The notes: a model not told the origin generated them from the sequence alone. Positions 1 to 11,646 are shown, counted from the stretch's first letter. The stretch: 64,000 nt of DNA from Orobanche coerulescens (GCA_033398695.1 CM065819.1:7861501-7925500); one strand, 5' to 3'. Program-made: numbers and translations.

Positions 1-115
1 ATTCGTCTTTGCGAGTACGTCGTAACCATATCTTCGATTCGTATTCAGGTTCGGGTTTCGGGGTCGTCGGGCCGTCGGAGTGGCCACGGCCGGAGCCGGG
101 CCGGGCCTGGCCGAG

Positions 116-362
116 TTACGGCCGTAAGGTGCCGGTTACGGCCAGACGTGCTCGGCAGCATGGCACGATTTAATGCTTACGGCCGTAAGGGCCGAGAGTT
201 ACGGCCGTCGGTGCTGTGCACGGCTTCGACGAATGCGGTTCTGGCCGTAAGGACTGCCGATTCTGGCCGTAAGTGCCGAAGTTACGGCCGTAAGGCCTGT
301 CGGCTACGGCCGTAGCGGTCGGGCCAGCCTGGCGAAGTTTGACGAATGCGTTACGGCCGTAA
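116..362 (+). promoter_or_regulatory. Upstream palindrome array, motif TTACGGCCGTAA
   Basis: Perfect 12-mers TTACGGCCGTAA occur at 116-127, 177-188, 282-293 and 351-362, with variants such as CTACGGCCGTAG (304-315) and half-changed TTCTGGCCGTAA between them. The array stops about 36 bp before the TATA box, which is where U3 promoter elements sit. Each unit is a full dyad with two CpG sites. Confidence 0.75.
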
Positions 363-398
363 GGCCTGCCGGCTGTTCTGGCCAGTAACTGTCGGCCA

Positions 399-404
399 TA
401 TATA
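399..404 (+). promoter_or_regulatory. TATA box of LARD-A 5' LTR
   Basis: TATATA in the context GGCCATATATAGGC, right after the palindrome array. It is repeated at the same place in the 3' LTR (6067-6072). It would put the RNA start near 430, leaving about 2.3 kb of LTR as transcribed leader. Confidence 0.7.
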
Positions 405-1519
405 GGCAAAGGACCGCCAGACTTCATTTTTATCACATTTCTTCACTCAAGTGCGGTGGCGACAGGAAAATCGGAAATGGAGTTTTGGTCGATTCCACTC
501 GATTTCTAAGCGTTTTTGAGGATCCTTATCGATCATATCATCATCTAATCCGAGTATTTCGTCGAATCAAGGTATATTTCTTGATTTTCTTTCAAGTTGA
601 CTTTTTGGAGATTTGTTCTTGATTTCGATCCTAGTCCGATTTTGATGAATCGGTTGATGTTAGTAAACATTATTAATCGTGTTCTATGGATTGTATATCC
701 ATATTTTCGATTCATTCAACTCGATTGATGATTTTAGGCTCTTGAGGAACTTTGAACATTTAGTGTTCGATTAAATGCCTCAAAGAGTTTCTTTCGGTCG
801 TTATGTTGATTTCGATTGATATTGTGTTATTGAACGAATTGTATTTCATTCAAGGTGGTTCGAGTACTTGTGTTTATCGGAGGACGCCGTTCGTTGTTCG
901 TGGAAGGAATTCATCGCCTTCGGTTTGAGGCAAGTTTTATACTTGTACTAGTCAATGAGCTAATGTCATCATGTATGTGTATAGATGTGTTGTATCATTC
1001 CGAGACTTAGTCTCTTTATGAATTCATTGATATCAAGAGATCGTTCGATACGATACCTTCCGGCAATTTTGCCAAATGTCATTGTTGTTCGTTAATGGCC
1101 GATTCAAGGCATTGTATTACTCATCATTAATGTCATTGTCGATAGCCGGTTCGCGGTATCGATGTATCGATTGTTGTTCATATAGATGTCAATCTAAAAC
1201 ATCGTTGAAATCATTGTTATTCCTGTTGGGGTTGTCATTAAAACTGTATTGGCCGATTAAAGGCATTAGCGTCTTCATTTCTCATCTTCGTGCCAGTAAC
1301 CGATTAAAGGTGCCGAGGTATCCTTCATATTACTCTTCTCGATTTGCCGTTCTAAGGTAATCGAAACACTCAATCATTCATGGAATCATCCGCATCATTG
1401 TTATCGTGTTGGCCGACTCAAGGTAGCACACTATCATTCTCACGAATTCGGTAATCTACGAATCGTTGTCATTTGTGAGTTATTATATTTTTGGAGGCTA
1501 GTCTCGGCTAGTGCTTATT

Positions 1520-1932
1520 ATGGGTAAGCTTGGGGCTTGAACCTTCGCGGTTGGCTTCCCAACACCTACAATTCGATGAGTCACGGTCGTGTTTATGATC
1601 TTATGGGTAAGCTTGGGGCTTGAACCTTCGGTTGGCTTCCCAACACATACAACTCTGTAGGCCAGTGTCGGGTTTATGATCTTATGGGTAAGCTTGGGGC
1701 TTGAACCTTCGCGGTTGGCTTCCCAACACCTACAACTCGGTAGGTCACGGTCGTGTTTATGATCTTATGGGTAAGCTTGGGGCTTGAACCTTCGCGGTTG
1801 GCTTCCCAACACCTACAACTTAGTAGGTCACGGTCGCGTTTATGACCTTATGGGTAAGTTTGGGGCTTGAACCTTCGCGGTTGGCTTCCCAACACCTACA
1901 ACTCAAAGAGGTCACGGTCGTGGTTATGACCT
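1520..1932 (+). repeat. Five ~83-bp tandem repeats in the LARD-A leader
   Basis: Units begin at 1520, 1603, 1684, 1767 and 1850 with ATGGGTAAGCTTGGGGCTTG, and each holds the short inverted repeat AACC-TTCGC-GGTT. The array is repeated in the 3' LTR (7190-7604), so it predates the insertion. Confidence 0.9.
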
Positions 1933-2723
1933 TATTAGCCCTCATTAACTATAGCTTGGTCATTAGGTTTCAAGTGTTTATGATATTTGTTAACTTCCAT
2001 TGAATGACTTTCGTGCCTTTTGTAATGTCTTGGTATTTTCATTGGAGCCTTTGGGCATTATGATTCATATTAAATTCGATTCTGGTTTGGTTCATGTCGT
2101 TTAATTCATTGTGGTATTCGTGATTATGATTCGCCGTTGGGCACTTATGTTCTAACTCGTCGAAAGGTGTATTAATAGTATGCCGTGGGCATAGTGTTTC
2201 CACTGGCTTTCGGTTCTTACATTGGTTTGTGAGCATCTCGTATTATTATCATTGTACTGTTTCATTACGCCTTTGGATGCATATCATGTTATACATGTAT
2301 TTGATATTCATTATCTGGTTGGTGACCCGTGGGGCGGACCATGTTTTCATGGGTTAGGTGCTTGCGAGGAGAGAGTTGAGACACAGGGGCATGATGATGG
2401 CGACGAGGCATTCGAGCGATACTAGTCCGAGTTGTTCATTGTTGGTCAGTCAGTTGGAGTGTACTCCAGTCTTGTCAGTTATTGTCGTGTTGTATTACCC
2501 AAACAGATGTTCGTGGATGTTGTTGTATTTCATTTTGGCCATGTAGGCCACTTTTGTCGTTGAAATTCCTTATCGGAATATTGTGTCGGTTATCATAGTA
2601 GGGACTATGATTTTCCCTTGTTGTTTAATTTAATGTATTTTAGTCATGTTCGCCTGGTGGATCTCCTGGCGTGGGGTCCACGGCACTGTAATAACCCAAT
2701 AGGATTTGGGGGTGTTACAGAAA

Positions 2724-2735
2724 TGGTATTAGAGC
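2724..2735 (+). other. Primer-binding site of LARD-A
   Basis: TGGTATTAGAGC lies 4 bp after the end of the LTR. It is the initiator tRNA-Met type site (TGGTATCAGAGC) with one C-to-T change. Confidence 0.85.
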
Positions 2736-3114
2736 GTTGGGTTGTGAAATACCCTGAGATGTGAGTTATGTGGTCCTACCGACGCGGTAGTAGTGGGATT
2801 GTCAGGTTATGACAATCTAGTCAGTCAGGTTTTGTGAGTCGTAATATTAGTGCGACTGCACGAGTCATTCATTCATCGAGTCGTCGTCAGTGAAGACTAG
2901 TATCGCGAGACCTCGAAGCTTCGTATGACCTGTGTAAGGACTCGATTCTCTTTATGTTCATACATCCATCATGTCATTAATCGTTCATGCTTTGCTGAAA
3001 CCTATATGTGATATTAGTGCTATAATTGATTCATGATCAATTGTTTTGGAGCACGTGTGACTTGTGTAAGCATTAAGGATCAACTCATTTATCAGTTAAT
3101 AATTTTCAATCATC
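2736..3114 (+). other. Non-coding start of the LARD-A interior
   Basis: No reading frame, motif or RNA gene is recognisable between the PBS and the minisatellite. By position it is the untranslated leader before gag. Confidence 0.6.
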
Positions 3115-4520
3115 ATTTTGATCTCATCACTCAGTTAATTCATTCATCACTCAGTCAATAACATCACCCAGATAATTCATTCATCACTCAGTTAATTCAT
3201 TCATCACTCAGTCAATATCATCACCCAGATAATTCATTCATCACTCAGTTAATTCATTCATCACTCAGTCAATATCATCACTCAGATAATAGTCAGTTAA
3301 TTCATTCGTCACTCAGTCAATATCATCACTCAGATAATTCATCTATCACTCAGTTAATTCATTCCTCACTCAGTCAATATCATCACTCACATAATTCATC
3401 TATCACTCAGTTAATTCATTCCTCACTCGACCAATATCATCACTCGTATAATTCATCTATCACTCGCTTAATTCATTCCTCACTCACCAATATCATCACT
3501 CGGATAATTCATTCATCACCGTTAATTCCTTCATCACTCATCAATATCATTCATCACTCGGTTAATTCATTCATCACTCGGTTAATTCATTCATCACTCG
3601 GTTAATTCATTCATCACTCGGTTAATTCATTCATCACACGGTTAATTCATTCATCACTCGGTTAATATAATTCATAACTCAGTTCATTCGTTCATCACTC
3701 ATCAATATCATTCATCACTCGGTTCATTCGCTCATCACTCACCAATATCATTCATCACTCAGTTCATTCGTTCATCACTCAGTCAATATCATTCATCACT
3801 CAGTTCATTCGTTCATCACTCAGTCAATATCATTCATCACTCAGTTCATTCGTTCATCACTCAGTCAATAGCATTCATCACTCAGTTCATTCGTTCATCA
3901 CCCAGTCAATATCATTACTCAGATAATTCATTCATCACTCAGTCAATTCCTTCATCACTTAGTCAATCTCATTGTTCAGATTAATTCATTAATCACTCAG
4001 TCAATCTCATTGTTCAGTCAATTCATTCATCACTCAGTCAATATCATTGCTCAGTTAATTCATTCATCACTCAGTCAATTCCTTCATCACTTAGTCAATC
4101 TCATTGTTAAGATTAATTCATTAATCACTCACCAATCTCATTGTTCATCAATTTATTCATCACTCGATTAATCTCATCGCCGGTTAATTCATTATCACTC
4201 AGTCAATCTCATTGTTCCGTCAATTCATTCATTACTCAATCAATCTCATTATTCGATTAATTAATTCATCACTCAGATAATTCATTCATCACTCAGCCAA
4301 TATCATTAGTCAGTTAATTCATCACTTAGTTAACTCATTCATCACTCGGTTAATTCATTCATCATTCAGTCAATATCATGGCTCAGTTGCTTCGTTCATC
4401 ACTCAATTAACCTCATCGTTCAGCTAATTCATTCATCACTCAATTAATCTCATCGTTTAGCTAATTCACTCGTCACTCACCAATCTCATTGTTCAGTTAT
4501 TTCATTAATCATTCTGCCAA
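3115..4520 (+). repeat. ~20-bp minisatellite (TTCATTCATCACTCAGTYAA) filling the LARD-A interior
   Basis: About 1.4 kb consists of variants of TTCATTCATCACTCAGTTAA and of a sister unit with CAATATCATCACTCAGATAA. They alternate in ~40-60 bp higher-order blocks and become less regular after 3920. There are no unique spacers and no long ORF. It occupies the place where gag and pol would be expected. Confidence 0.92.
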
Positions 4521-4801
4521 TCTCACGGTTCAGTTGTTGATCTTGAGGATCTAATTCTCAACCTTGTTAACTTGTTCTAGGTAATGATTTCAGGAATTTC
4601 ATTTTACAATCTTGTTACCCCATTTGAGGTCTCATGCGATCTTATCATCTCCCGACATCATGTCGATTTATCATTCCATTGCATTATTAATGCATTCATT
4701 ATGTTAGAGCGTGTATGCTCATTGTTATCGTTCCGTCTCGTAATCATAATGCGATCTTCATACGAGATCTGTAATTATCACGTGACTTTCCTGCCTCGGT
4801 A

Positions 4802-4942
4802 TGGGAAGAGCTGCCAGAGGGACATCGGACTCCGACGTCCAAGAGATCGTTTTCTAGTCATCTTCGTGCTGGGAGAGTATCTTCATCTCGGACGACGAGT
4901 TCGACTGTTGTTTGCTTTAACTGTGATCGTCACCGGTTTTGA
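4802..4942 (+). pseudogene. Possible gag remnant ending inside a zinc knuckle
   Basis: A basic, Ser/Arg/Thr-rich stretch is open here and ends with VVCFNCDRHRF then TGA (4940-4942). The CFNC pair is the usual start of a CX2CX4HX4C zinc knuckle and follows a polar stretch, as in the gag proteins at 41052 and 56370. The rest of the knuckle is lost. At this length chance is possible; its place upstream of the PPT supports a gag relic. Confidence 0.35.
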
Positions 4943-5247
4943 GCAAGTTAATTCTTGCTCGGTAAGAGGATAATCATTCATTTCATCGTCGTTCATTCAT
5001 TCATATAATTCACTCATCATATATTAAACACGTTGAGATTTATAATTATCAAACTAATCATTCAATTCACGGGGAACTATGGTTCCAATCATTTCATTTG
5101 AGCTGTCACTCGTTTATCATTTCACAACGGTGAGTCATTCTTGATCCTTGTTGGATTTCGATTCATTATCATTCATTGTGATCATTCTTGTTCGCGTGTA
5201 TCTCGTCAATTTTTCCTGGAGGGATATTGCTTCTCCCTACTTGTTTT

Positions 5248-5266
5248 AAGTTTCGGGACGAAACTT
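5248..5266 (+). promoter_or_regulatory. Conserved hairpin upstream of the PPT
   Basis: AAGTTTCGGGACGAAACTT is a perfect 8-bp inverted repeat with a 3-base loop, just upstream of the purine tract. The same hairpin occurs in LARD-1 (19855-19873, minus), TR-GAG (42754-42772) and Del (61015-61033). Confidence 0.7.
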
Positions 5267-5271
5267 CTTTT

Positions 5272-5284
5272 AAGGGGGGTAGTA
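5272..5284 (+). other. Polypurine tract of LARD-A
   Basis: AAGGGGGGTAGTA directly precedes the 3' LTR start TGTAATACCC. This is the expected primer site for plus-strand DNA synthesis. Confidence 0.8.
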
Positions 5285-5800
5285 TGTAATACCCGTAATT
5301 TCGATTTTTCGGTAATTTTATTTTTTTTTGGCGGAAGTCTGTTTTGACGACTCGCTCATGACCGTATCGTCATTCTGAGAATGATTAATTCTGCACTTTT
5401 TGTCATCCGAGTTCGTTTCGGTATCGTTTTGTTGAGATCCGTGTTCTTAAGCGGCTTTTCCGCACTCGAGTTCGATTCTTGCGAACCTCGTCCAAAGCTG
5501 CGTTTGAGTTTCTCGTAAGTTCATTTAATGTTATTATTCATGTTGTGAGCTTTGGCTTGGTGTTTCGATCGTGTATCGTGCATTTCGGACGTTTTGGGCC
5601 ATTTTCGTAATTTCCCAAAGTTTGGGGTAATTACTTTCCGTTGTCGAATTTCGAGCCTTCGGGTGGTCGGAATCGTGTATTCTCTTAAGGCTTGGATTCG
5701 TCTTTGCGAGTACGTCGTAACCATATCTTCGATTCGTATTCGTGTTCGGGTTTCGGTCGTCGGTCGTCGGAGTGGCCCGCACGGCCGGCGGGCTGGCGAG

Positions 5801-6058
5801 TTACGGCCGTAAGGTGCCGATTCTGGCCGTCGTGCTCGGCGGGCATGGCAGCGAATGCGATTACGGCCGTAAGGGCCGGAGTTACGGCCCGTCGGGTGCA
5901 GTGCGACTTCTGACGAATGCGATTACGGCCGTAAGGACTGCCGATTCTGGCCGTAAGTCTTACGCCGTAAGGCCTGTCGCTTCTGCCGTAAGCGGTCGGC
6001 TGGCGGCGAGTTTGACGAATGCGGTTACGGCCGTAAGGCCCCGCGATTCTGGCCGTAA
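5801..6058 (+). promoter_or_regulatory. Palindrome array TTACGGCCGTAA and TATA box region of the 3' LTR
   Basis: Perfect TTACGGCCGTAA at 5801-5812, 5861-5872, 5923-5934 and 6025-6036, with several half-matching variants between. The TATA box follows at 6067-6072 (CATATATAGG). Number and order match the 5' LTR, but the spacers differ by many small indels. Confidence 0.75.
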
Positions 6059-7189
6059 CTCGGCCATATATAGGCAAGGATGGCCCAGACTTCATTTTTA
6101 TCACATTTCTTCACTCGAGTGCGGTGGCGACGGGAAAATCGGAAATGGAGTTTTTGGTCGATTCCACTCGATTTCTAAGCGTTTTTGAGGATCCTTATCG
6201 ATCATATCATCATCTAATCCTAGTATTTCGTCGAATCAAGGTATATTTCTTGATTTTCTTTCAAGTTGACTTTTTGGAGATTTGTTCTTGATTTCGATCC
6301 TAGTCCGATTTTGATGAATCGGTTGATGTTAGTAAACATTATTAATCGTGTTCTATGGATTGTATATCCATATTTTCGATTCATTCAACCCGATTGATGA
6401 TTTTAGGCTCTTGAGGAACTTTGAACATTTAGTGTTCGATTAAATGCCTCAAAGAGTTTCTTTCTCGTTATGTTGATTTCGATTGATATTGTGTTATTGA
6501 GCAATTGTATTTCATTCAAGGTGGTTCGAGTACTTGTGTTTATCGGAGGACGCCGTTCGTTGTTCGTGGAAGGAATTCATCGCCTTCGGTTTGAGGCAAG
6601 TTTTATACTTGTACTAGTCAATGAGCTAATGTCATCATGTATGTGTATAGATGTGTTGTATCATTCCGAGACTTAGTCTCTTCATGAATTCATTGATATC
6701 AAGAGATCGTTCGATACGATACCTTCCGAAATTTTGCCAAATGTCATTGTTGTTCGTTAACGGCCGATTCAAGGCATTGTATTACTCATCATTAATGTCA
6801 TTGTCGATAGCCGGTTCGCGGTATCGATGTATCGATTGTTGTTCATATAGATGTCAATCTAAAACATCGTTGAAATCATTGTTATTCCTGTTGGGGTTGT
6901 CATTAAAAGCGTATTGGCGATTAAAGGCATTAGCGTCTTCATTTCTCATCTTCGCTAAGTGGTAACCGATTAAAGGTGCCGAGGTATCCTTCATATTACT
7001 CTTCTCGATTTGCCGTTCTAAGGTAATCGAAACACTCAATCATTCATGGAATCATCCATTTGCATCATTGTTATCGTGTTGGCCGACTCAAGGTAGCACA
7101 CTATCATTCTCACGAATTCGGTAATCTACGAATCGTTGTCATTTGTGAGTTATTATATTTTTGGAGGCTAGTCTCGGCTAGTGCTTATT

Positions 7190-7604
7190 ATGGGTAAGCT
7201 TGGGGCTTGAACCTTCGCGGTTGGCTTCCCAACACCTACAAATCAGTAGGTCACGGTCGTGTTTATGATCTTATGGGTAAGCTTGGGGCTTGAACCTTCG
7301 CGGTTGGCTTCCCAACACCTACAACTCAGTAGGTCACGGTCGTGTTTATGATCTTATGGGTAAGCTTAGGGCTTGAACCTTCGCGGTTGGCTTCCCAACA
7401 CCTACAACTCAGTAGGTCACGGTCGTGTTTATGATCTTATGGGTAAGCTTAGGGCTTGAACCTTCGCGGTTGGCTTCCCAACACCTATAACTTAGTAGGT
7501 CACGGTCGCGTTTATGACCTTATGGGTAAGTTTGGGGCTTGAACCTTCGCGGTTGGCTTCCCAACACCTACAACTCAGTAGGTCACGGTCGTGGTTATGA
7601 CCTT
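7190..7604 (+). repeat. Five ~83-bp tandem repeats in the 3' LTR
   Basis: Units start at 7190, 7273, 7356, 7439 and 7522. The copy number equals that of the 5' LTR. Confidence 0.9.
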
Positions 7605-9360
7605 ATTAGCCCTCATTAACTATAGCTTGAGTCATTAGGTTTCAAGTGTTTATGATATTTGTTAACTTCCATTGAATGACTTTCGTGCCTTTTGTAATGT
7701 CTTGGTATTTTCATTGGAGCCTTTGGGCATTATGATTCATATTAAATTCAGTTAGGTTTGGTTCATGTCGTTTAATTCATTGTGGTATTCTCGTGATTAT
7801 GATTCGCCGTTGGGCACTTATGTTCTAACCTCGGCGAGTGTATTAATAGTATGCCGTGGGCATAGTGTTTCACATCGCTCGGTTCTTACATTGGTTTGTG
7901 AGCATCTCGTATTATTATCATTGTACTGTTTCATTACGCCTTTGGATGCATATCATGTTATACATGTATTTGATATTCATTATACGGTTGGTGACCGTGG
8001 CGGAACATGTTTTCATGTTTTAGGTGCTTGCGAGGAGAGAGTTGAGACACAGGGGCATGATGATGGCGACGAGGCATTCGAGCGATACTAGTCCGAGTTG
8101 TTCATTGTTGGTCAGTCAGTTGGAGTGTACTCCAGTCTTGTCAGTTATTGTTGTGTTGTATTACCCGAACAGATGTTCGTGGATGTTGTTGTATTTCATT
8201 TTGGCCATGTAGGCCACTTTTGTCGTTGAAATTCCTTATCGGAATATTGTGTCGGTTATCATAGTAGGGACTATGATTTTCCCTTGTTGTTTAATTTAAT
8301 GTATTTTAGTCATGTTCGCCTGGTGGATCTCCTGGCGTGGGGTCCACGGCACTGTAATAACCCAATAGGATTTGGGGGTGTTACAGAACGTTTGACCGAA
8401 CGGCGTCAAACTACATAACGACACGGACTTACAAGGTCAAGTATCCATAATATACGGACCGGTAAGGTCACATGACTCAATCAAACTAAAACAAAACTTC
8501 TTACAATACATACCCACATAGGGGTCCATATACATTACATCGGAAGACTGTATATAACTCAACAGTGCATCGACATCAGACTGAATTCTTAACTCTTGAT
8601 CAGTATCACGACTCGTCTTCTTCCATGCCGTCCTGTGATTGCTCCAATGAACTAAGCATACTTGAAATGTCTGAAACGCGTTTTCCACATTTAATGAGTT
8701 AGCATTCGAATTTGCTAGTGCATGTATTCAAATCATAGAAATTATACCAAGTAAATATTAGTCGTAGTCATACAAAATATACCACACAATTATCAATCAT
8801 AGTCGCACAACCACAAACATTAAGATAAATTCTCGAGAGATTTTACGGTTTAGAAAACATCCTCAAGTCCTTAAATATGAATCATAACCTCGATCGTTTC
8901 AGAAAACAGAAAAGCCTTTTAGGACTCCGAGTCCAAAATTATAGAGGCTTTTCGAAACATTAGGGTCTCAGCACAAATCCTTTCCACATTACAAGAATTT
9001 TATAAAGTAGAAAACCTTTTGGGACCTCACATCCTTATTTACAAAACCATTTCAAATCGATTGGGTCTCAGCCCAAATCATTTTCTGTAAAACAACCATT
9101 ATACAATCGTTAGGGTCTCAGCCCAATTCTTCTCAAACCATAATGCACGGAAACAATCACATGATCCACGCCCAACACCAAAACATCACAACAAAGGAAA
9201 AAATTATATATAACACTTAGTTTAGTGCCATTCTAGCCGAGTACCAAACCTATTTATAATGTATCTCAACATTGAGGACAAAACACTGTGATATTCTGGG
9301 TATATCACAATTATCGGAAACATCATCATCACCATCACGAAAACCACACTTGGTAACCCG

Positions 9361-9485
9361 CGGCTGTGCCCATTAGCATCGACCCCCAGAGGTCCCGTCG
9401 AACCATCCCCAAGTGGGAAACCACTTCCACGGCCGTACCCATTAGTATTAGCCCCCAGAGGTCCCGCCGAACCATCCCCAGGTGG
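9361..9485 (-). repeat. Two-copy ~70-bp tandem repeat in LTR B
   Basis: Two units beginning near 9361 and 9431 share CCCATTAG, CCCCCAGAGGTCCCG and CGAACCATCCCC. They take the place of the leader minisatellites of the other families. Confidence 0.85.
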
Positions 9486-9498
9486 AAGAACAACAAAA

Positions 9499-9523
9499 CA
9501 CACACACACACACACACACACAC
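9499..9523. repeat. (CA)n microsatellite
   Basis: About 12 CA dinucleotides, inside LTR B next to the tandem repeat. Confidence 0.97.
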
Positions 9524-10424
9524 TTATGTTTACAAAATCATATATCTAAAATGTTAATCACAATATATATTGTCAAGGCACTTGCTATAAATGGCCACTT
9601 TATCTGACACATACTCATGATCACATAATAACACAACTACAATTAATCCAAACAACACAATGGTCTCCAAAAAACTACAATACACACCTAAGTGTACTAT
9701 CAACTAAGACCATGTCTCATCCGACACTTTTCTACGACAAGAAACAACCAACACTAACTCCACATAACCACATAACAATCATAACAATTCACATAAGGTA
9801 CAATCAACAAAAGAAAATGCACAAACCATCACAGATGCATTCTACGACTTCAACTCACATGATATAAGTCGTGTAGACGTGAACACTTGCCTCAGAATCG
9901 ACATGCGAATACCTCGACGAACACGCTTGATCGAAAAGCCTCGAAACTACAACCTCCATGAGGGAATACCACAATACGATTACTACAAGCATATCAACTA
10001 ATAACGATGGAAAACACACCCAAAATCTGACGAGGAGTCCATTGAAGCATTTAATCAAACACTAAATGTTCAAGGTTTCTAAGGAACACAAGAATCACAA
10101 TTTGGGTTAAACAAAACTGAAATATGGATATACAATCCATAGGATATTATCAATAACAGTTTTTAACACTAATCGATACATCAAAGCCGAATTGAATACG
10201 AAATCAAGAACAAATCTCCAAAAAGGTCAACTCTAGAAAATCAAGAAAATACCTCGATCCGACGAAGAACAATAGATTAGATGATGTTATAATCACCTAA
10301 TTCTCTCCAAAACACCTTCTGATAGATCAAAATCTGCCAACAACTCAAACCCTACCCATCCTCACCTCGAATGACGCGGAAGGGAGAATTAATGAAATAA
10401 AATGAGTAGGAAAGCCTATTGTAC

Positions 10425-10436
10425 ACTTTATATACT
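10425..10436 (-). promoter_or_regulatory. TATA box of LTR B
   Basis: AGTATATAAAGTG on the minus strand, directly downstream of the palindrome array. Confidence 0.65.
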
Positions 10437-10442
10437 GGACAG

Positions 10443-10670
10443 CTTAGCGTGCGCTAATCACACTGATTAGAAAGTACTAACGAGTAAACAATACAATATG
10501 TTATACCCAACAGTATAGTTAGCTTGCGCTAATCATGAACCTTAGCGTGCGCTAACAAGTTCTAATTCCAGTCCAGTAGCTTCTGGATAGTTTGTGCATC
10601 TCCAGTTAGTGTGCGCTAAAACTGCATCATTAGCGAGCGCTATATCACAACGTAGCGTCCGCTACATCTA
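10443..10670 (-). promoter_or_regulatory. Palindrome array of LTR B, motif TTAGCGNRCGCTAA
   Basis: Repeated TTAGCGTGCGCTAA-like units (for example 10443-10457, 10540-10553, 10602-10620, 10629-10642), diverging to TAGCGTCCGCTA at the far end. It sits upstream of the TATA box, as in the other LTRs. Confidence 0.7.
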
Positions 10671-10904
10671 CCGCGTAGGCAGTAGGATCGCACCAATAAC
10701 TCAACACAACAACATAACTCCTCGACGGAACAACAATTTACGCGACATGCAACGAAACGCTAACGGACAACACCAACGATCCGAAATGAAAGCAAACATG
10801 TAACATATCACAACACATGATCACATAAACATAAGAAACACATAATCCACTTGAATTGATAAATAATCCAAGCCAACCGGAAACAAAAATCTTGGGTATT
10901 ACAA

Positions 10905-11646
10905 TCTTACCATGATGAATCAAGAAATACACCTCAAGTTGTTGAAGAGAAGGGAGATAAATAGGAATATTTGGCGTGTAGAAGTTAGTAAGCTTAAATA
11001 TGCAATACACGCTATTAGGGTCGAGGGAGAAAGTACCCCACTAGAGGAAAAATCAATTTTACACTAGGTTCTTTCTTAAGAAGAAAATTGTAGTGTGAAT
11101 ATCGATAGAGAGAAGAACAACATAATTGGTAACATATTAGTAGAAGAGTTGGAGTCACCGACATTAACATTTCCTACAACCGATTCTCATTGTTCAGAAA
11201 ATGGAGGAGAGGTGAAGTAGCAAAGCGAGTATGATGAATCTAGGAATATATAATGATGAAATATTTTGTGATGTGGAACCCATAGAAATTTGTCATATAT
11301 TTTTGTGACAACAATGGCATGATGATTGAAAAGGTGGGTCTTGATGAGCAAAAGAATCGGTACTATCTCAAGAAGGATGATAAGAAAATTATATTGGGTC
11401 CAATAACTCAAGATCAAATACCAGAAGACAGACTTCATCTCCAAAATGAGGTTGAAGCTCACTTGATCAAATGTGAGGAAAAAATACAATTATTAAAGAA
11501 GTGAAAAGACAAAGAAAGAAATTTTGAGAAAAATAAAGCAGTACATATGAGAGAAAATAAAAATGAAAAGAAAAAGAGAGAATGAAAATAAAAAGAAAAA
11601 AGCCAGAAAGAACTGGAAGGATTATTATCGAAGATCAAACTATATG
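10905..11646 (+). pseudogene. Decayed Ty3/gypsy pol remnant (protease-RT linker)
   Basis: Around 11240-11310 the plus strand reads a degraded form of the segment after gypsy protease (FCDVEPIEICHIFL, like the family's DVVPMxACHLLLGRPW), then a stop and a frame change. 11319-11504 then encodes QKNRYYLKKDDKKIILGPIT, matching the usual linker, followed by a Lys/Glu-rich stretch typical of the run before RT. RT itself is absent because the SIRE element starts at 11647. The first ~300 bases show no clear homology. Confidence 0.6.

Larger units (their letters stand above)
1..2719 (+). repeat. 5' LTR of LARD-A (truncated at window edge)
   Basis: It matches 5696-8385 almost base for base outside the GC-rich palindrome block, and ends in GGGGGTGTTACA directly before the PBS. 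In order it contains a palindrome array (116-362), a TATA box (399-404), a long leader with two possible splice donors (GT 572-573, GC 930-931), and five copies of an ~83-bp tandem repeat (1520-1932). No reading frame in it looks real. Confidence 0.9.
1..8385 (+). mobile_element. LARD-A: pol-less Ty3/gypsy-derived LTR retrotransposon (5' end cut by window)
   Basis: Two long direct repeats (1-2719 and 5285-8385) flank a 2.6 kb interior. The first repeat is followed by a primer-binding site and the second is preceded by a purine-rich tract, so this is an LTR element on the plus strand. The interior has no protease, RT, RNase H or integrase, only a minisatellite and a possible gag remnant. It must have been mobilised in trans, probably by a chromovirus like the one at 53914-63233 (inference). 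Window base 1 corresponds to base 5696 of the 3' LTR, so about 411 bp of the 5' LTR lie outside. The right TSD would be GAACG (8386-8390); the left cannot be checked. Confidence 0.88.
5285..8385 (+). repeat. 3' LTR of LARD-A (3101 bp)
   Basis: It starts TGTAATACCCG and ends GGGGGTGTTACA. It matches the 5' copy closely except for many small indels in the GC-rich block around 5760-6060. Order: palindrome array, TATA box, leader with possible donors (GC 6596-6597), five 83-bp repeats, LTR end. The length fits the long-LTR chromoviruses. Confidence 0.9.
8386..10904 (-). mobile_element. Gypsy LTR fragment B
   Basis: Read on the minus strand it starts TGTAATACCCAAG at 10904 and shows the standard order of the other gypsy LTRs: palindrome array (10670-10443), TATA box (10436-10425), the leader block with a possible GC splice donor (9890-9889), and a two-copy tandem repeat. 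The 3' end is missing: LARD-A begins at 8385, so LARD-A probably inserted into this LTR. No PBS or PPT is seen, so solo LTR and half element cannot be told apart. Spacers resembling CTGGACAGTTTG link it to the Del LTR. Confidence 0.75.

Noticed and set aside
170..436. Open frames across the palindrome arrays (also 5685-6188, 37258-37707, 43268-43465 and 18949-19329)
   Set aside because: GC-rich palindromic repeats give open frames on both strands; the peptides are repeats of the array and match no protein family.
3115..4520. CRISPR-like array
   Set aside because: Units follow one another without unique spacers and drift gradually; this is a minisatellite inside a plant retroelement.
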